Shown: piece after piece, positions 16,040 through 23,837 of the stretch
Layout: each line of letters starts with the position of its first letter
Numbering within the stretch: position 1 is the first letter of the stretch
Assembly (NCBI GenBank): GCA_017541025.1
Contig: JAFXZY010000023.1
Location: forward strand, 1 to 41,331
Direction of reading: 5' to 3'
DNA from: Bacteroidaceae bacterium
Lineage (GTDB): Bacteria; Bacteroidota; Bacteroidia; Bacteroidales; Bacteroidaceae
DNA: 41,331 nt
Translations under genes and position numbers: made by a program
The notes under the pieces: model-generated
Databases searched by the model: none
What the model saw: the letters and a program-made list of their open reading frames with translations, nothing else
Told to the model about the DNA's origin: nothing

Positions 16040-17746
16040 ATGAAGAGTGAAGAACTGAAGGAAATGCAGACCGATGCTCTGAACCGACTCATGAAGAGTC
16101 GTTCCCAAGACGGTATGTGGAGAGGCTCGCTTTCGAGCAGTGCCATCTCTACAGCTGTCAGTGTGTTTGCCCTTCAGTGCATCGACTCAGACAGATATGC
16201 TGCACACATCCAGGCAGGCGTGAGATGGTTGCATCAGACCATGAAGGCCGATGGGTCGTGGGGCGACAGTGTGGAAAGTCCGTCCAACACAACGGCCACG
16301 CTGCTTACCTACGTATCGCTCTATGCTGTCGGGCAGGCTCCATCCGAGACCCGCCAATACCTCAGCAGACATTTGGGAGGCGCCAGCGAGGAGGCACTCA
16401 CACAGGGTGTGCTCCGTTACTACGGGCGCGACCTGACGTTCTCTGTCCCCATTCTTATGATGTGTGCACTGGCCGGAGTGGTCACGGACTGGAAGAAAAT
16501 CCCACCCTTCCCATTCGAACTGGCCACTTTGCCACAGCGCCTGTTCCGATATCTCAACCTTCCCGTTGTAAGTTATGCCATTCCTGCCCTCATTGCCATA
16601 GGTGTTTGTCAGATGCAAAAGAAGGGCGGACTCTTATCACCTATCCGCCGGCTCTTTGTTCCCAAGGCCATGCAAGTCTTGCTCCGTATGCAACCTGCCG
16701 ATGGCGGGTTCCTTGAAGCAGCTCCCCTAACGGCTTTTGTGAGTATGTGTCTGGCAGAATCTTCTTTCCGCGAACATGAGGTGACTCAGCGTTGTGCGAA
16801 ATTCCTCACAGATACTATCAGGGACGACGGTTCGTGGCCCATCGACACCAATCTGTCCGGTTGGCTCACCAGCCTCGCCGCAAAAGTCCTGCCGCCCGGC
16901 ACATCCCCTTTCGAGGAACTCTCTTTGCTCATCAGGAGAAATGCTACAACGACGATTCATCCCTTCACTGCTGCCCAGCCAGGCGGTTGGGGATGGAGCG
17001 ACCTTAGTGGCTCCGTGCCCGATGGGGATGATACCAGCGGAGCCCTGGTGGCGCTTCACCATCTAAGCCATGGAACACCCTGCGACGAGGTCCGGAATGG
17101 TCTGAAATGGTTGATGCAACTACAAAACAACGATGGTGGAATGCCAACCTTCTGCAGGGGATGGGGCAGACTTCCTTTTGACCGGAGCTCCCCAGACATC
17201 ACTGCACATGCTATCCTCGCCATGGGACTTTGGCTGCCCTCTCTCGATGGCAAGCTAAAATCAGACGTGCAGAAGAGTCTCGACCGTATGCTCACATGGA
17301 TGGGAAAGAGTGCAGAGGAAAGTAACGGATGGGTACCCCTGTGGTTTGGCGACCAGGATGCTGAGGACGAGAAAGCCCCCGTGTACGGAACTGCTACAGC
17401 TATCGACTATCTGATGTCTGCCCATCACCCCGTTGCCACAGAGCTGGCCGCCTCTCAAATCAACTTTCTCCTCATTTCCCAGAACGAAGACGGAGGGTGG
17501 GGCGGAAACAAAGGTGTGCCATCCAAGGTCACCTATACCTGTCGTGCCCTTGCTGCCCTGAAACATTTTCCCCACCTTTACGAAGAACCCAGACAACGGG
17601 GTTGGGACTATCTCTACCAGCGCTTTAAGGCCGGTACTCTCTACGAACGCGAACCCATCGGACTGTATTTCTCGCGACTCTGGTACTCCGAGGAACTCTA
17701 TAACGTATTATTCCTGTTGAACGCATTAAAAGGAACGACCGCATGA
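16040..17746 (+). CDS. Class II terpene cyclase (squalene-hopene cyclase-like)
   Basis: A 568-residue double alpha-barrel cyclase. The catalytic DxDD motif is intact as D328-G-D330-D331 in 'GSVPDGDDTSGAL', preceded by 'PGGWGW' just as in squalene-hopene cyclases, where the middle aspartate protonates the substrate. QW-type repeats occur along the chain: 'KADGSWGD' (69-76), 'QPADGGFLEA' (218-227), 'RDDGSWP' (261-267), 'LQNNDGGM' (about 366-373), 'QNEDGGWGGN' (about 480-489). It is shorter than squalene-hopene cyclases (about 630) and near the size of bacterial class II diterpene cyclases. No squalene synthase lies in the window, and a polyprenyl synthase is two genes upstream, so the substrate is perhaps a polyprenyl diphosphate or a prenylated compound. 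It overlaps the next gene by four bases. Fold and chemistry are well supported; the product is unknown. Confidence 0.88.
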   Translation: MKSEELKEMQTDALNRLMKSRSQDGMWRGSLSSSAISTAVSVFALQCIDSDRYAAHIQAGVRWLHQTMKADGSWGDSVESPSNTTATLLTYVSLYAVGQAPSETRQYLSRHLGGASEEALTQGVLRYYGRDLTFSVPILMMCALAGVVTDWKKIPPFPFELATLPQRLFRYLNLPVVSYAIPALIAIGVCQMQKKGGLLSPIRRLFVPKAMQVLLRMQPADGGFLEAAPLTAFVSMCLAESSFREHEVTQRCAKFLTDTIRDDGSWPIDTNLSGWLTSLAAKVLPPGTSPFEELSLLIRRNATTTIHPFTAAQPGGWGWSDLSGSVPDGDDTSGALVALHHLSHGTPCDEVRNGLKWLMQLQNNDGGMPTFCRGWGRLPFDRSSPDITAHAILAMGLWLPSLDGKLKSDVQKSLDRMLTWMGKSAEESNGWVPLWFGDQDAEDEKAPVYGTATAIDYLMSAHHPVATELAASQINFLLISQNEDGGWGGNKGVPSKVTYTCRALAALKHFPHLYEEPRQRGWDYLYQRFKAGTLYEREPIGLYFSRLWYSEELYNVLFLLNALKGTTA

Positions 17747-19176
17747 ACGACAAAAAGATTACATGGATTACAATAGGTGTCACCGCCTTCTACCTGTGTC
17801 TGCTTATCTTCTGGCACTTTTACGACCCCAGTAGCCATTTCACCGAGTCGCAGCCAGGAGCCGACCATCGTCCTGCAGGGCATGGCCGTAAGGTGGATGA
17901 TGTGCTGATAGGTGAATTCTTCATGCAAGACTCCTCTCTCCTCTCTCCACTCTCCACTCTCAAAGGGGAATGGCCTTGTTTTCGTGGTGCCCGTTTTGAC
18001 AACCAGGCTACTTTGTCACCAACCGCGAAATGGCTTGAGGGAGATTTTCAGGAGATGTGGTCGGTAGAGACTGGCGAAGGGCATGCTGCTCCCGTTATCT
18101 CTGAAGGTCGTGTGTATGTGCTCGATTATGACGAACAACTGAGTTCCGATGCTTTGCGCTGCCTGGATCTTCAAACGGGCAAACAGTTATGGCGTCGCTG
18201 GTATCGTGTACCCATGAAACGAAACCACGGGTTCTCCCGTACCATTCCGGCTGTAACAGGAGAACTGGTAGTTACCATAGGACCGGAAGGTCATGTAATG
18301 TGCTGCGATAAAATAACCGGCCAGATGCGTTGGAGTATTGATATGAAAAAGCGTTTCGGTACAGAAATCCCGTTCTGGTACACAGGGCAGTGTCCGCTCA
18401 TATACAAGGATATGCTCGTCTTGGCTCCGGCAGGTAAAGACACGCTAATGTTGGGACTCGATGTGAAAACAGGTCAGACACTGTGGGCAACCCCCAACTC
18501 GGTACAATTTAAGATGTCCCACTCCTCCGTCATTCCCATGACCCTGGACGGGGTACCCACTTTCGTATATATCGGTGTCGGAGGCGTGTGTGGCGTTTCT
18601 GCCGAGGCCGGCACCCAAGGCCGTCTGTTATGGAGTGCCCAGGAGTGGCAACCTTCGGTAGTAGCTCCTTCTCCCCTTCAGATATCGCAGAACCAAGTAT
18701 TCCTTGTGGCAGGATATGGGGCAGGTGGAGCATTGCTTCAGGTAAATAAGCAGGGAACTTCCTGGCACGCCGTTATAAAAGATAACTATAAGGCAAGCGA
18801 AGGAATGTCCAGCGAACAACAGACACCCATCAACTATCAGGGTACACTTATAACCATTCTGCCCAAAGACGGAGGCGGCATGCGTGAGCGTCTGGCCATG
18901 TATTCCCCTACCGACATACACCATCCCATCTGGACGTCAGCTGCCGATGAGCGCTTCGGGTTGGGGCCTTACTTAGTTATCGGGGACCGTCTTTTTGCTC
19001 TTAAAGAAGACGGGGAACTGTATGCATATCAGCTGAATGCCAAATCGATGAAACTGCTTCGAAAGCAGAAAATAATAGACGAGGGCGTAGATGCATGGGG
19101 ACCTATGGCATACGCAGACGGGATGCTGATAGTGAGGGATGCAAAGACAATAAAATGCATTAAGGTAGCAAAATAA
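17743..19176 (+). CDS. PQQ-like beta-propeller, single-helix anchored (propeller 1)
   Basis: A 477-residue protein. Residues 7-27 form one membrane helix, so the propeller should face the periplasm. It begins with 'WPCFRGARFDNQ' (77-88), the 'W..FRG' start seen in PQQ-like propellers, then blades marked by 'LDLQTGKQLWRRW', 'DKITGQMRWSI', 'DVKTGQTLWATP'. The length and lack of dehydrogenase motifs fit a non-enzymatic BamB-like or structural propeller; I see no PQQ synthesis genes. A stretch at 64-74 ('SSLLSPLSTLK') is encoded by a dispersed repeat at 17931-17965. It overlaps the cyclase gene by four bases, which ties it tightly to the terpenoid module. It may present or bind the lipid or a redox partner at the membrane surface. 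Confidence 0.85.
   Translation: MNDKKITWITIGVTAFYLCLLIFWHFYDPSSHFTESQPGADHRPAGHGRKVDDVLIGEFFMQDSSLLSPLSTLKGEWPCFRGARFDNQATLSPTAKWLEGDFQEMWSVETGEGHAAPVISEGRVYVLDYDEQLSSDALRCLDLQTGKQLWRRWYRVPMKRNHGFSRTIPAVTGELVVTIGPEGHVMCCDKITGQMRWSIDMKKRFGTEIPFWYTGQCPLIYKDMLVLAPAGKDTLMLGLDVKTGQTLWATPNSVQFKMSHSSVIPMTLDGVPTFVYIGVGGVCGVSAEAGTQGRLLWSAQEWQPSVVAPSPLQISQNQVFLVAGYGAGGALLQVNKQGTSWHAVIKDNYKASEGMSSEQQTPINYQGTLITILPKDGGGMRERLAMYSPTDIHHPIWTSAADERFGLGPYLVIGDRLFALKEDGELYAYQLNAKSMKLLRKQKIIDEGVDAWGPMAYADGMLIVRDAKTIKCIKVAK
17931..17965. repeat. Dispersed repeat inside propeller 1 gene
   Basis: The tract 'ctctcctctctccactctcc' and its neighbours are copies of the 'aactctcaac'-like dispersed unit read in frame as a Ser/Leu-rich linker between the anchor helix and the propeller. 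Confidence 0.65.
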
Positions 19177-19195
19177 GGAATATAAAATTAGATAT

Positions 19196-20200
19196 ATGGA
19201 CAAACGTAGTTTTCTGAAATTATCCGGTTCGCTGACCATAGGAGGAGTGATACTCTTCATTACGGGCCGAGGAATGTGGAAGATGTTCAAGCGTCCCGAG
19301 AAGCTTTTCTATGATTCCAAACGGGTCAGGGGCACTGTTCTGTTAAAGGAAGACGAAGATTTTGTTTCCCCTTATCGTCGCGTAATAGGTTTTCAGGTAC
19401 CTGGTGATATCTGTGCAATGGATGTAAGTGATGGAAGCTTATATATCAGCACACCTAACAATATCTCGGTCTATGGGATAAGTGGTGAGCTGCAGACCAG
19501 CTTCCCCACGCCCAGCGACCTTCGTGACCTTACCGTTCACGAAGGCCTCATCTATGCACTCTTTCCTACCCGTATCGAAGTGTATAATCGTCAGGGAGAC
19601 ATCATACGGAAATGGGATGCTTGCAGTGAAAACTCCGATTATTGTTCGTTTGCAGTTTGTCCTGAAGGTGTTTTCGTAACCGATGCTGCCAACAAGAACA
19701 TCTGCAAGTACAATCCTGACGGAACCCTGGCACGTTTTATTCAAAGCCCCAAGGGTTTCGTCGTTCCAAGTTACTGTTTCGGCATTACCTATGCAGGCGG
19801 AACCGTCTATTGCTCCAATCCGGGGCGTCATCAGGTAGAGAGTTATACGACAGCTGGCGAGTTCATAACCTCCTTCGGCAAATCAGGAACCGAGGCAGGT
19901 GCTTTCAGTGGTTGTTGTAATCCTGTATTCCTTACCTCCTCGAATAATGGCGAACTGATAACCTCGGAAAAAGGCATACCACGTATCAGTTGCTACCGAA
20001 AGGACGGAAAGTTCCGCAGTGTGCTCTTGGACAGCAAAGCATTGGGAGGCGGACATCAGGCCTACTACGTTCGTATGTTGAAGGGCAAACTCATCGTGGC
20101 CGGTGGAGATAAAGTATCAGTTTTCCAATACGACAAGCGATTCGGTGAACAAACAGAGTGCGGGCAATGCAATGCCGATTGTCCCTTAAAAGTATCATAG
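19196..20200 (+). CDS. Exported NHL-type beta-propeller with C-terminal cysteine cluster
   Basis: A 334-residue protein. The N-terminus 'MDKRSFLKLSGSLTIGGV' is a hydrophobic export signal or anchor resembling a twin-arginine signal with one arginine replaced by lysine. Residues about 60-315 form a six-bladed NHL-like propeller ('GDICAMDVSDGSLYI', 'LRDLTVHEGLIYAL', 'FAVCPEGVFVTDAANKNI'). The very end is 'ECGQCNADCPLKVS', a CxxCxxxCP pattern like half of a ferredoxin site, which might share a cluster with the polyferredoxin encoded 17 bases downstream. The propeller also has several scattered cysteines ('FSGCCNP'). It lies between a propeller gene and the Fe-S genes and is probably part of the same envelope complex. 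Confidence 0.75.
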   Translation: MDKRSFLKLSGSLTIGGVILFITGRGMWKMFKRPEKLFYDSKRVRGTVLLKEDEDFVSPYRRVIGFQVPGDICAMDVSDGSLYISTPNNISVYGISGELQTSFPTPSDLRDLTVHEGLIYALFPTRIEVYNRQGDIIRKWDACSENSDYCSFAVCPEGVFVTDAANKNICKYNPDGTLARFIQSPKGFVVPSYCFGITYAGGTVYCSNPGRHQVESYTTAGEFITSFGKSGTEAGAFSGCCNPVFLTSSNNGELITSEKGIPRISCYRKDGKFRSVLLDSKALGGGHQAYYVRMLKGKLIVAGGDKVSVFQYDKRFGEQTECGQCNADCPLKVS

Positions 20201-20217
20201 TTAACGGTTAAAGGAAA

Positions 20218-20787
20218 ATGGATAAAAAGATTAAAAGCCCGATGGAACGCAGGAATTTCCTGCGTACATGCAGTTCTTTCCTGGCCGGAGGTTTAACATT
20301 GGCATCCGGAGGATTTCTCCTGACAAAGGCAAATGGCAGGAAAGGAGATCTGTTCTGGCAGATCGACCCCTACAAATGCACACAGTGCGGACGTTGCGAG
20401 ACTGACTGCGTTCTGACGGTCTCTGCCGTCAAATGCTTCCATGCCAACAGAGTTTGCGGATACTGCGACCTGTGTGGAGGCTATTATCGTCCCGGGGTGA
20501 AGGAACTGGATACTGCCGCAGAGAATATGATGTGTCCCACAGGAGCAATTCGACGTGAATTTGTGGAGGAACCCTATTTTGAATATACTATTGATGAGTC
20601 CCTTTGTACGGGGTGCGGAAAATGTGTAAAGGGTTGTACTTCTTTTGGCAATGGTTCATTGTTTTTGCAGATAGACCAGGAAAAGTGCCAGCAATGTAAT
20701 GAATGTGCGATTGCCCGGGTGTGTCCTTCAAATGCCATAGAACGTGTATCATACGACCAAGCATATAAAATGAAAGATCATGCGTAA
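20218..20787 (+). CDS. Exported polyferredoxin with twin-arginine signal
   Basis: A 189-residue Fe-S protein. The signal 'ERRNFLRTCSSFLAGG' (10-25) has the twin arginine and FLR of Tat substrates, so a folded, cofactor-loaded protein is likely exported or anchored outside the inner membrane. Cysteine groups at 54/57/60/64, 73/80/83/86/106, 130/133/136/140 and 157/160/163/169 suggest up to four [4Fe-4S] clusters, as in NapG- or HmcB-type electron-transfer subunits. The second group is irregular. A Shine-Dalgarno-like 'aagga' precedes the start, which is unusual strength for this phylum. It overlaps the NapH-like gene by eight bases, so the pair probably forms a membrane redox unit. Confidence 0.88.
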   Translation: MDKKIKSPMERRNFLRTCSSFLAGGLTLASGGFLLTKANGRKGDLFWQIDPYKCTQCGRCETDCVLTVSAVKCFHANRVCGYCDLCGGYYRPGVKELDTAAENMMCPTGAIRREFVEEPYFEYTIDESLCTGCGKCVKGCTSFGNGSLFLQIDQEKCQQCNECAIARVCPSNAIERVSYDQAYKMKDHA

Positions 20788-22042
20788 ATTATTATTTGTC
20801 CTCACATCATTGATAAGTGTGAAATCCCTGGCTGTCGCCCGATTTCCCAAACCTGACTTCACATCAGGATACGAATATCCGGACATTGTTCACGGACTCC
20901 CCAATGAGTCGTTCTGGAATGTCCTTGATGTTGTGTTGCTGGTTGGCATGATGGGACTTGTCGTGTGGGCTGCATACAGGAAACGGAGTCGTGCTGTCAT
21001 CTTCTCCATGTCATTGGTTTCCGTTTTGTATTTTGGTTTCTTTCGTAGCGGTTGTGTATGTAGTGTCGGCTCCATACAGAATGTAATAATTGCAGCCGTA
21101 GATGGCGGATATCACTTACCCTTGTATGTACTGCTGGTATTTCTTCTTCCCATCATATTTGCTTTGCTCTTTGGCCGTGTGTTCTGCTCGGGAGTCTGTC
21201 CGTTAGGTGCATTGCAGGAGTTAATTAATGTCAAGAACTTCCGTCTCTCCCGTTCTGTCTCTGTCACTTTATCCATTATTCCATGGATATACTTGGCTTT
21301 CACTATACTTTACGCAGCTACACGCAGTCAGTTCCTTATCTGTCGTTTAGATCCGTTCATCGGGATTTTCCGTTTTGGAGGCGATATTGGTGTGATGTCG
21401 TTTGGTTTCGTGCTGCTGGTGATGTCAGTCTTTGTCGGGCGGCCTTTCTGTCAGTTCATATGCCCGTATGGTGCCTTGCTCAGTGTGTTCAGTGCCTTGT
21501 CCTGGAAGAAACTGGAGATTACCGGTAAGGGGTGTGTCAACTGTGCACTTTGCGGTGTTTCTTGCCCTGTAGATGCCATTCGTGCTCCACAAAGCAATAG
21601 GACTAAGGAAGAGCGGCGGAAAGGTGTAAGACGTGTTATCGTACTTTCTTTATTGTTACCGGTCCTGACCTTTGTGGGAGCAAAGCTTGTGGGGAGCCAG
21701 AGTGATGCATTGAGCCTTGCCCATAAGGATGTATATCTCTACGAACTGCTCCTCCGGCAAGAAGCCAATCCTGAGTTGGAAGAACCATTGGAGGTGGAGA
21801 CCTTTCATGCTATGGGCGGCGATATGGCCGAACTGAAGGAAAAGGTGGATGCTGTGCGTAGCGACTATGTTTTTTATTCCCATCTGGCAGGTGCATTGAT
21901 TGGATTTGTAATAGGTTTCAAGCTGATGAAACTTTCGTTGAAGCGCGGCCGTAAGACCTATGAAATTTCGATGGCTCGCTGTACTATGTGCGGTAAGTGT
22001 TTTAATTATTGTCCCCAAAACCTCAAAACCCCTGAAAAATGA
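20780..22042 (+). CDS. NapH/NosR-like membrane polyferredoxin
   Basis: A 420-residue inner-membrane protein with about seven hydrophobic segments. It has the two CxxxCP motifs typical of NapH, NosR and CcoG: 'CSGVCPLGAL' (C136, C140) and 'CQFICPYGAL' (C224, C228). These are followed by a ferredoxin site C252, C255, C258, C262 and by a second one at the extreme C-terminus, C401, C404, C407, C411. An extra 'SGCVCSVGS' (C92, C94) lies in an early helix region. The N-terminal 20 residues may be a signal or helix. Such proteins pass electrons between quinols, cytoplasmic donors and periplasmic Fe-S proteins. It is flanked by the exported polyferredoxin and propeller 2 and overlaps both, and the NADH module follows, so it is the likely trans-membrane wire. 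Confidence 0.9.
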   Translation: MRKLLFVLTSLISVKSLAVARFPKPDFTSGYEYPDIVHGLPNESFWNVLDVVLLVGMMGLVVWAAYRKRSRAVIFSMSLVSVLYFGFFRSGCVCSVGSIQNVIIAAVDGGYHLPLYVLLVFLLPIIFALLFGRVFCSGVCPLGALQELINVKNFRLSRSVSVTLSIIPWIYLAFTILYAATRSQFLICRLDPFIGIFRFGGDIGVMSFGFVLLVMSVFVGRPFCQFICPYGALLSVFSALSWKKLEITGKGCVNCALCGVSCPVDAIRAPQSNRTKEERRKGVRRVIVLSLLLPVLTFVGAKLVGSQSDALSLAHKDVYLYELLLRQEANPELEEPLEVETFHAMGGDMAELKEKVDAVRSDYVFYSHLAGALIGFVIGFKLMKLSLKRGRKTYEISMARCTMCGKCFNYCPQNLKTPEK

Positions 22043-23787
22043 GAAAACTATATCGTAATATTGCCTTTGTTACGGCAGTCTTCCTGTTAACGCTGACTGC
22101 CATGCTGAGTATAAGCTATTATCAGATGAGGCAGGTTTCGCCCTTAGAGACGGGGGTAATGGAAACCCTGAAGGAGCTGAACGAGACAAACAGCGGGAAC
22201 GAATCGTTACAGGAACAGATACGGGCTTTGGACCTTCTTTCCCGTAAAGCCTATTTCGTGAAGGAGGGACAGCTTAAAATGGGTATCTATTTGTTGCTTG
22301 GCATAGCGGCTGTCTTGTTTACGTGCTTAAACCTCTATTACAAGGAGGCAAAGAATCTGCCCGGGAAGGATTTCGATCCCATCGATGAATGGCTGATAAA
22401 AAGCAGGGCACGCAGCTATCTTTCCTGGGCAGCTGTTGTAGCACTGATTGCCGGCGTGGGACTGGTTGTTTTTCAGCATCTCGGTCCGAAGCCGTCTGCG
22501 GATGAGGAGACATTGGCTGACATACCTAAGGAGGAGCCGACGGCTGACAGGGATAGTGTGGAGGTGAGAATCGACAGTACAGAGGTGAAGGCAGACAGCG
22601 TAGCGGCGGATGCAGACAGTACCGGGGTGGAGGAGATGCCGGAGCTGAAGGTTTCGTCGAAGGCATTCAGGGGTAACAACTCCAGTGGGAAATCCCAGGC
22701 AAGAGGCATTGCCACGTCTTGGAATCTGAAGAACAAGAAGAATATCCTCTGGCAATCAACCATCCCGAAGCATGGGTATAACTCACCGGTCATCACCGGC
22801 AGGAATGTCTTCATCACGGGAGCCGATGAAGGGGCTCGGGAACTTTATTGTTATGATGTGTGGACGGGCGAGCTGCGTTGGACTGTGAAGGCCGACGGTA
22901 TAGCCGGTTCGCCCAGTTCGATGCCCAGTGTGAATGCCGATACCGGACTGGCTGCCAGTACCGTGGCAACTAACGGCGAACAGGTGTGTGCCATCTTTGC
23001 TACAGGTGATGTGATATGTGCCGATATGGACGGGAAGCGGTTGTGGGCAAAGAATTTGGGTCTGCCCGACAACCATTACGGATATGCCTCTTCTCTGCTG
23101 ATGTACGGCAGTATGCTCATCATCCAGTATCAGAATAACACGAATGCTCAGGTTATGGCTCTCAGTGCCAAGACGGGCAATACGATATGGAGCAAGGGAG
23201 CCAAGGACAGGATAGCATGGAGTTCGCCCATCATTGCTACGTTGGGCGGAAAGCCGGCTTTGGTGGTGATGGGTAATCCTGCCATAGCAGCCTACGAATT
23301 GTCTAACGGTAACCAGTTGTGGCGGGTAGAGTGCATGAGCGGAGAAGTAGGTTCGAGTCCTGCAAGTGCCGACGGCATCGTTTACGGAGCCAGCGAGTAT
23401 GCTACGTGTATTGCCATAGACGGTGCCACGGGAGAAACATTATGGGAGGCCGGCGACTATCTGCCCGAGTGTTCCAGTCTGGCTGCCACAAATAACCTGG
23501 TGTTCTGTGCCACAAGTTATGGAATGGTGTGTGCCTATGATGCCAAAACCGGTGAGGTGAAGAAGGAACACGACCTTACCACGCCCTTCTATTCTTCCCC
23601 TGTTATAGTGGACGGAAAAGTGTATCTGTTCAGCAACAGCGGTAAGGCGTATATCTTCTCTGCCAGTACCTTCGATCTGATAACATCGTTCGAGACCGGC
23701 GAGAAGACATTTGCCACTCCGGCTTTTACGGATGGCATGATGATAGTCAGGACGGACAAGTCGCTTTATTGCGTTAAGAAGGAATGA
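22039..23787 (+). CDS. PQQ-like beta-propeller with three N-terminal helices (propeller 2)
   Basis: A 582-residue protein. Three membrane helices lie at about 8-27, 82-99 and 127-147, then an acidic Asp/Ser/Val-rich linker (150-205) with repeated 'DSTEV'/'DSVAADADS' units, then a propeller. The propeller opens at 'SKAFRGNNSSGK' and has the blade signatures 'YDVWTGELRWTVK', 'LSAKTGNTIWSKG', 'IDGATGETLWEAG' and 'YDAKTGEVKKEH'. The region between helices 1 and 2 ('SPLETGVMETLKELNE') is predicted helical and may be periplasmic. It overlaps the NapH-like gene by four bases and probably associates with it. The membrane domain is not one I recognise. A 50-base gap with a G/C-rich repeat-like hairpin ('ccctccttgcgggg') follows. 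Confidence 0.85.
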   Translation: MRKLYRNIAFVTAVFLLTLTAMLSISYYQMRQVSPLETGVMETLKELNETNSGNESLQEQIRALDLLSRKAYFVKEGQLKMGIYLLLGIAAVLFTCLNLYYKEAKNLPGKDFDPIDEWLIKSRARSYLSWAAVVALIAGVGLVVFQHLGPKPSADEETLADIPKEEPTADRDSVEVRIDSTEVKADSVAADADSTGVEEMPELKVSSKAFRGNNSSGKSQARGIATSWNLKNKKNILWQSTIPKHGYNSPVITGRNVFITGADEGARELYCYDVWTGELRWTVKADGIAGSPSSMPSVNADTGLAASTVATNGEQVCAIFATGDVICADMDGKRLWAKNLGLPDNHYGYASSLLMYGSMLIIQYQNNTNAQVMALSAKTGNTIWSKGAKDRIAWSSPIIATLGGKPALVVMGNPAIAAYELSNGNQLWRVECMSGEVGSSPASADGIVYGASEYATCIAIDGATGETLWEAGDYLPECSSLAATNNLVFCATSYGMVCAYDAKTGEVKKEHDLTTPFYSSPVIVDGKVYLFSNSGKAYIFSASTFDLITSFETGEKTFATPAFTDGMMIVRTDKSLYCVKKE

Positions 23788-23837
23788 GTATCCAATAATC
23801 CCTCCTTGCGGGGACGATGAATGTTAAATGGTGAATT

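Noticed and set aside
11961-17746. Hopanoid biosynthesis cluster
   Set aside because: The cyclase is hopene-cyclase-like, but no HpnC/D/E squalene-making genes are present and the prenyl synthase is fused to a DUF116-like domain; the product remains open.
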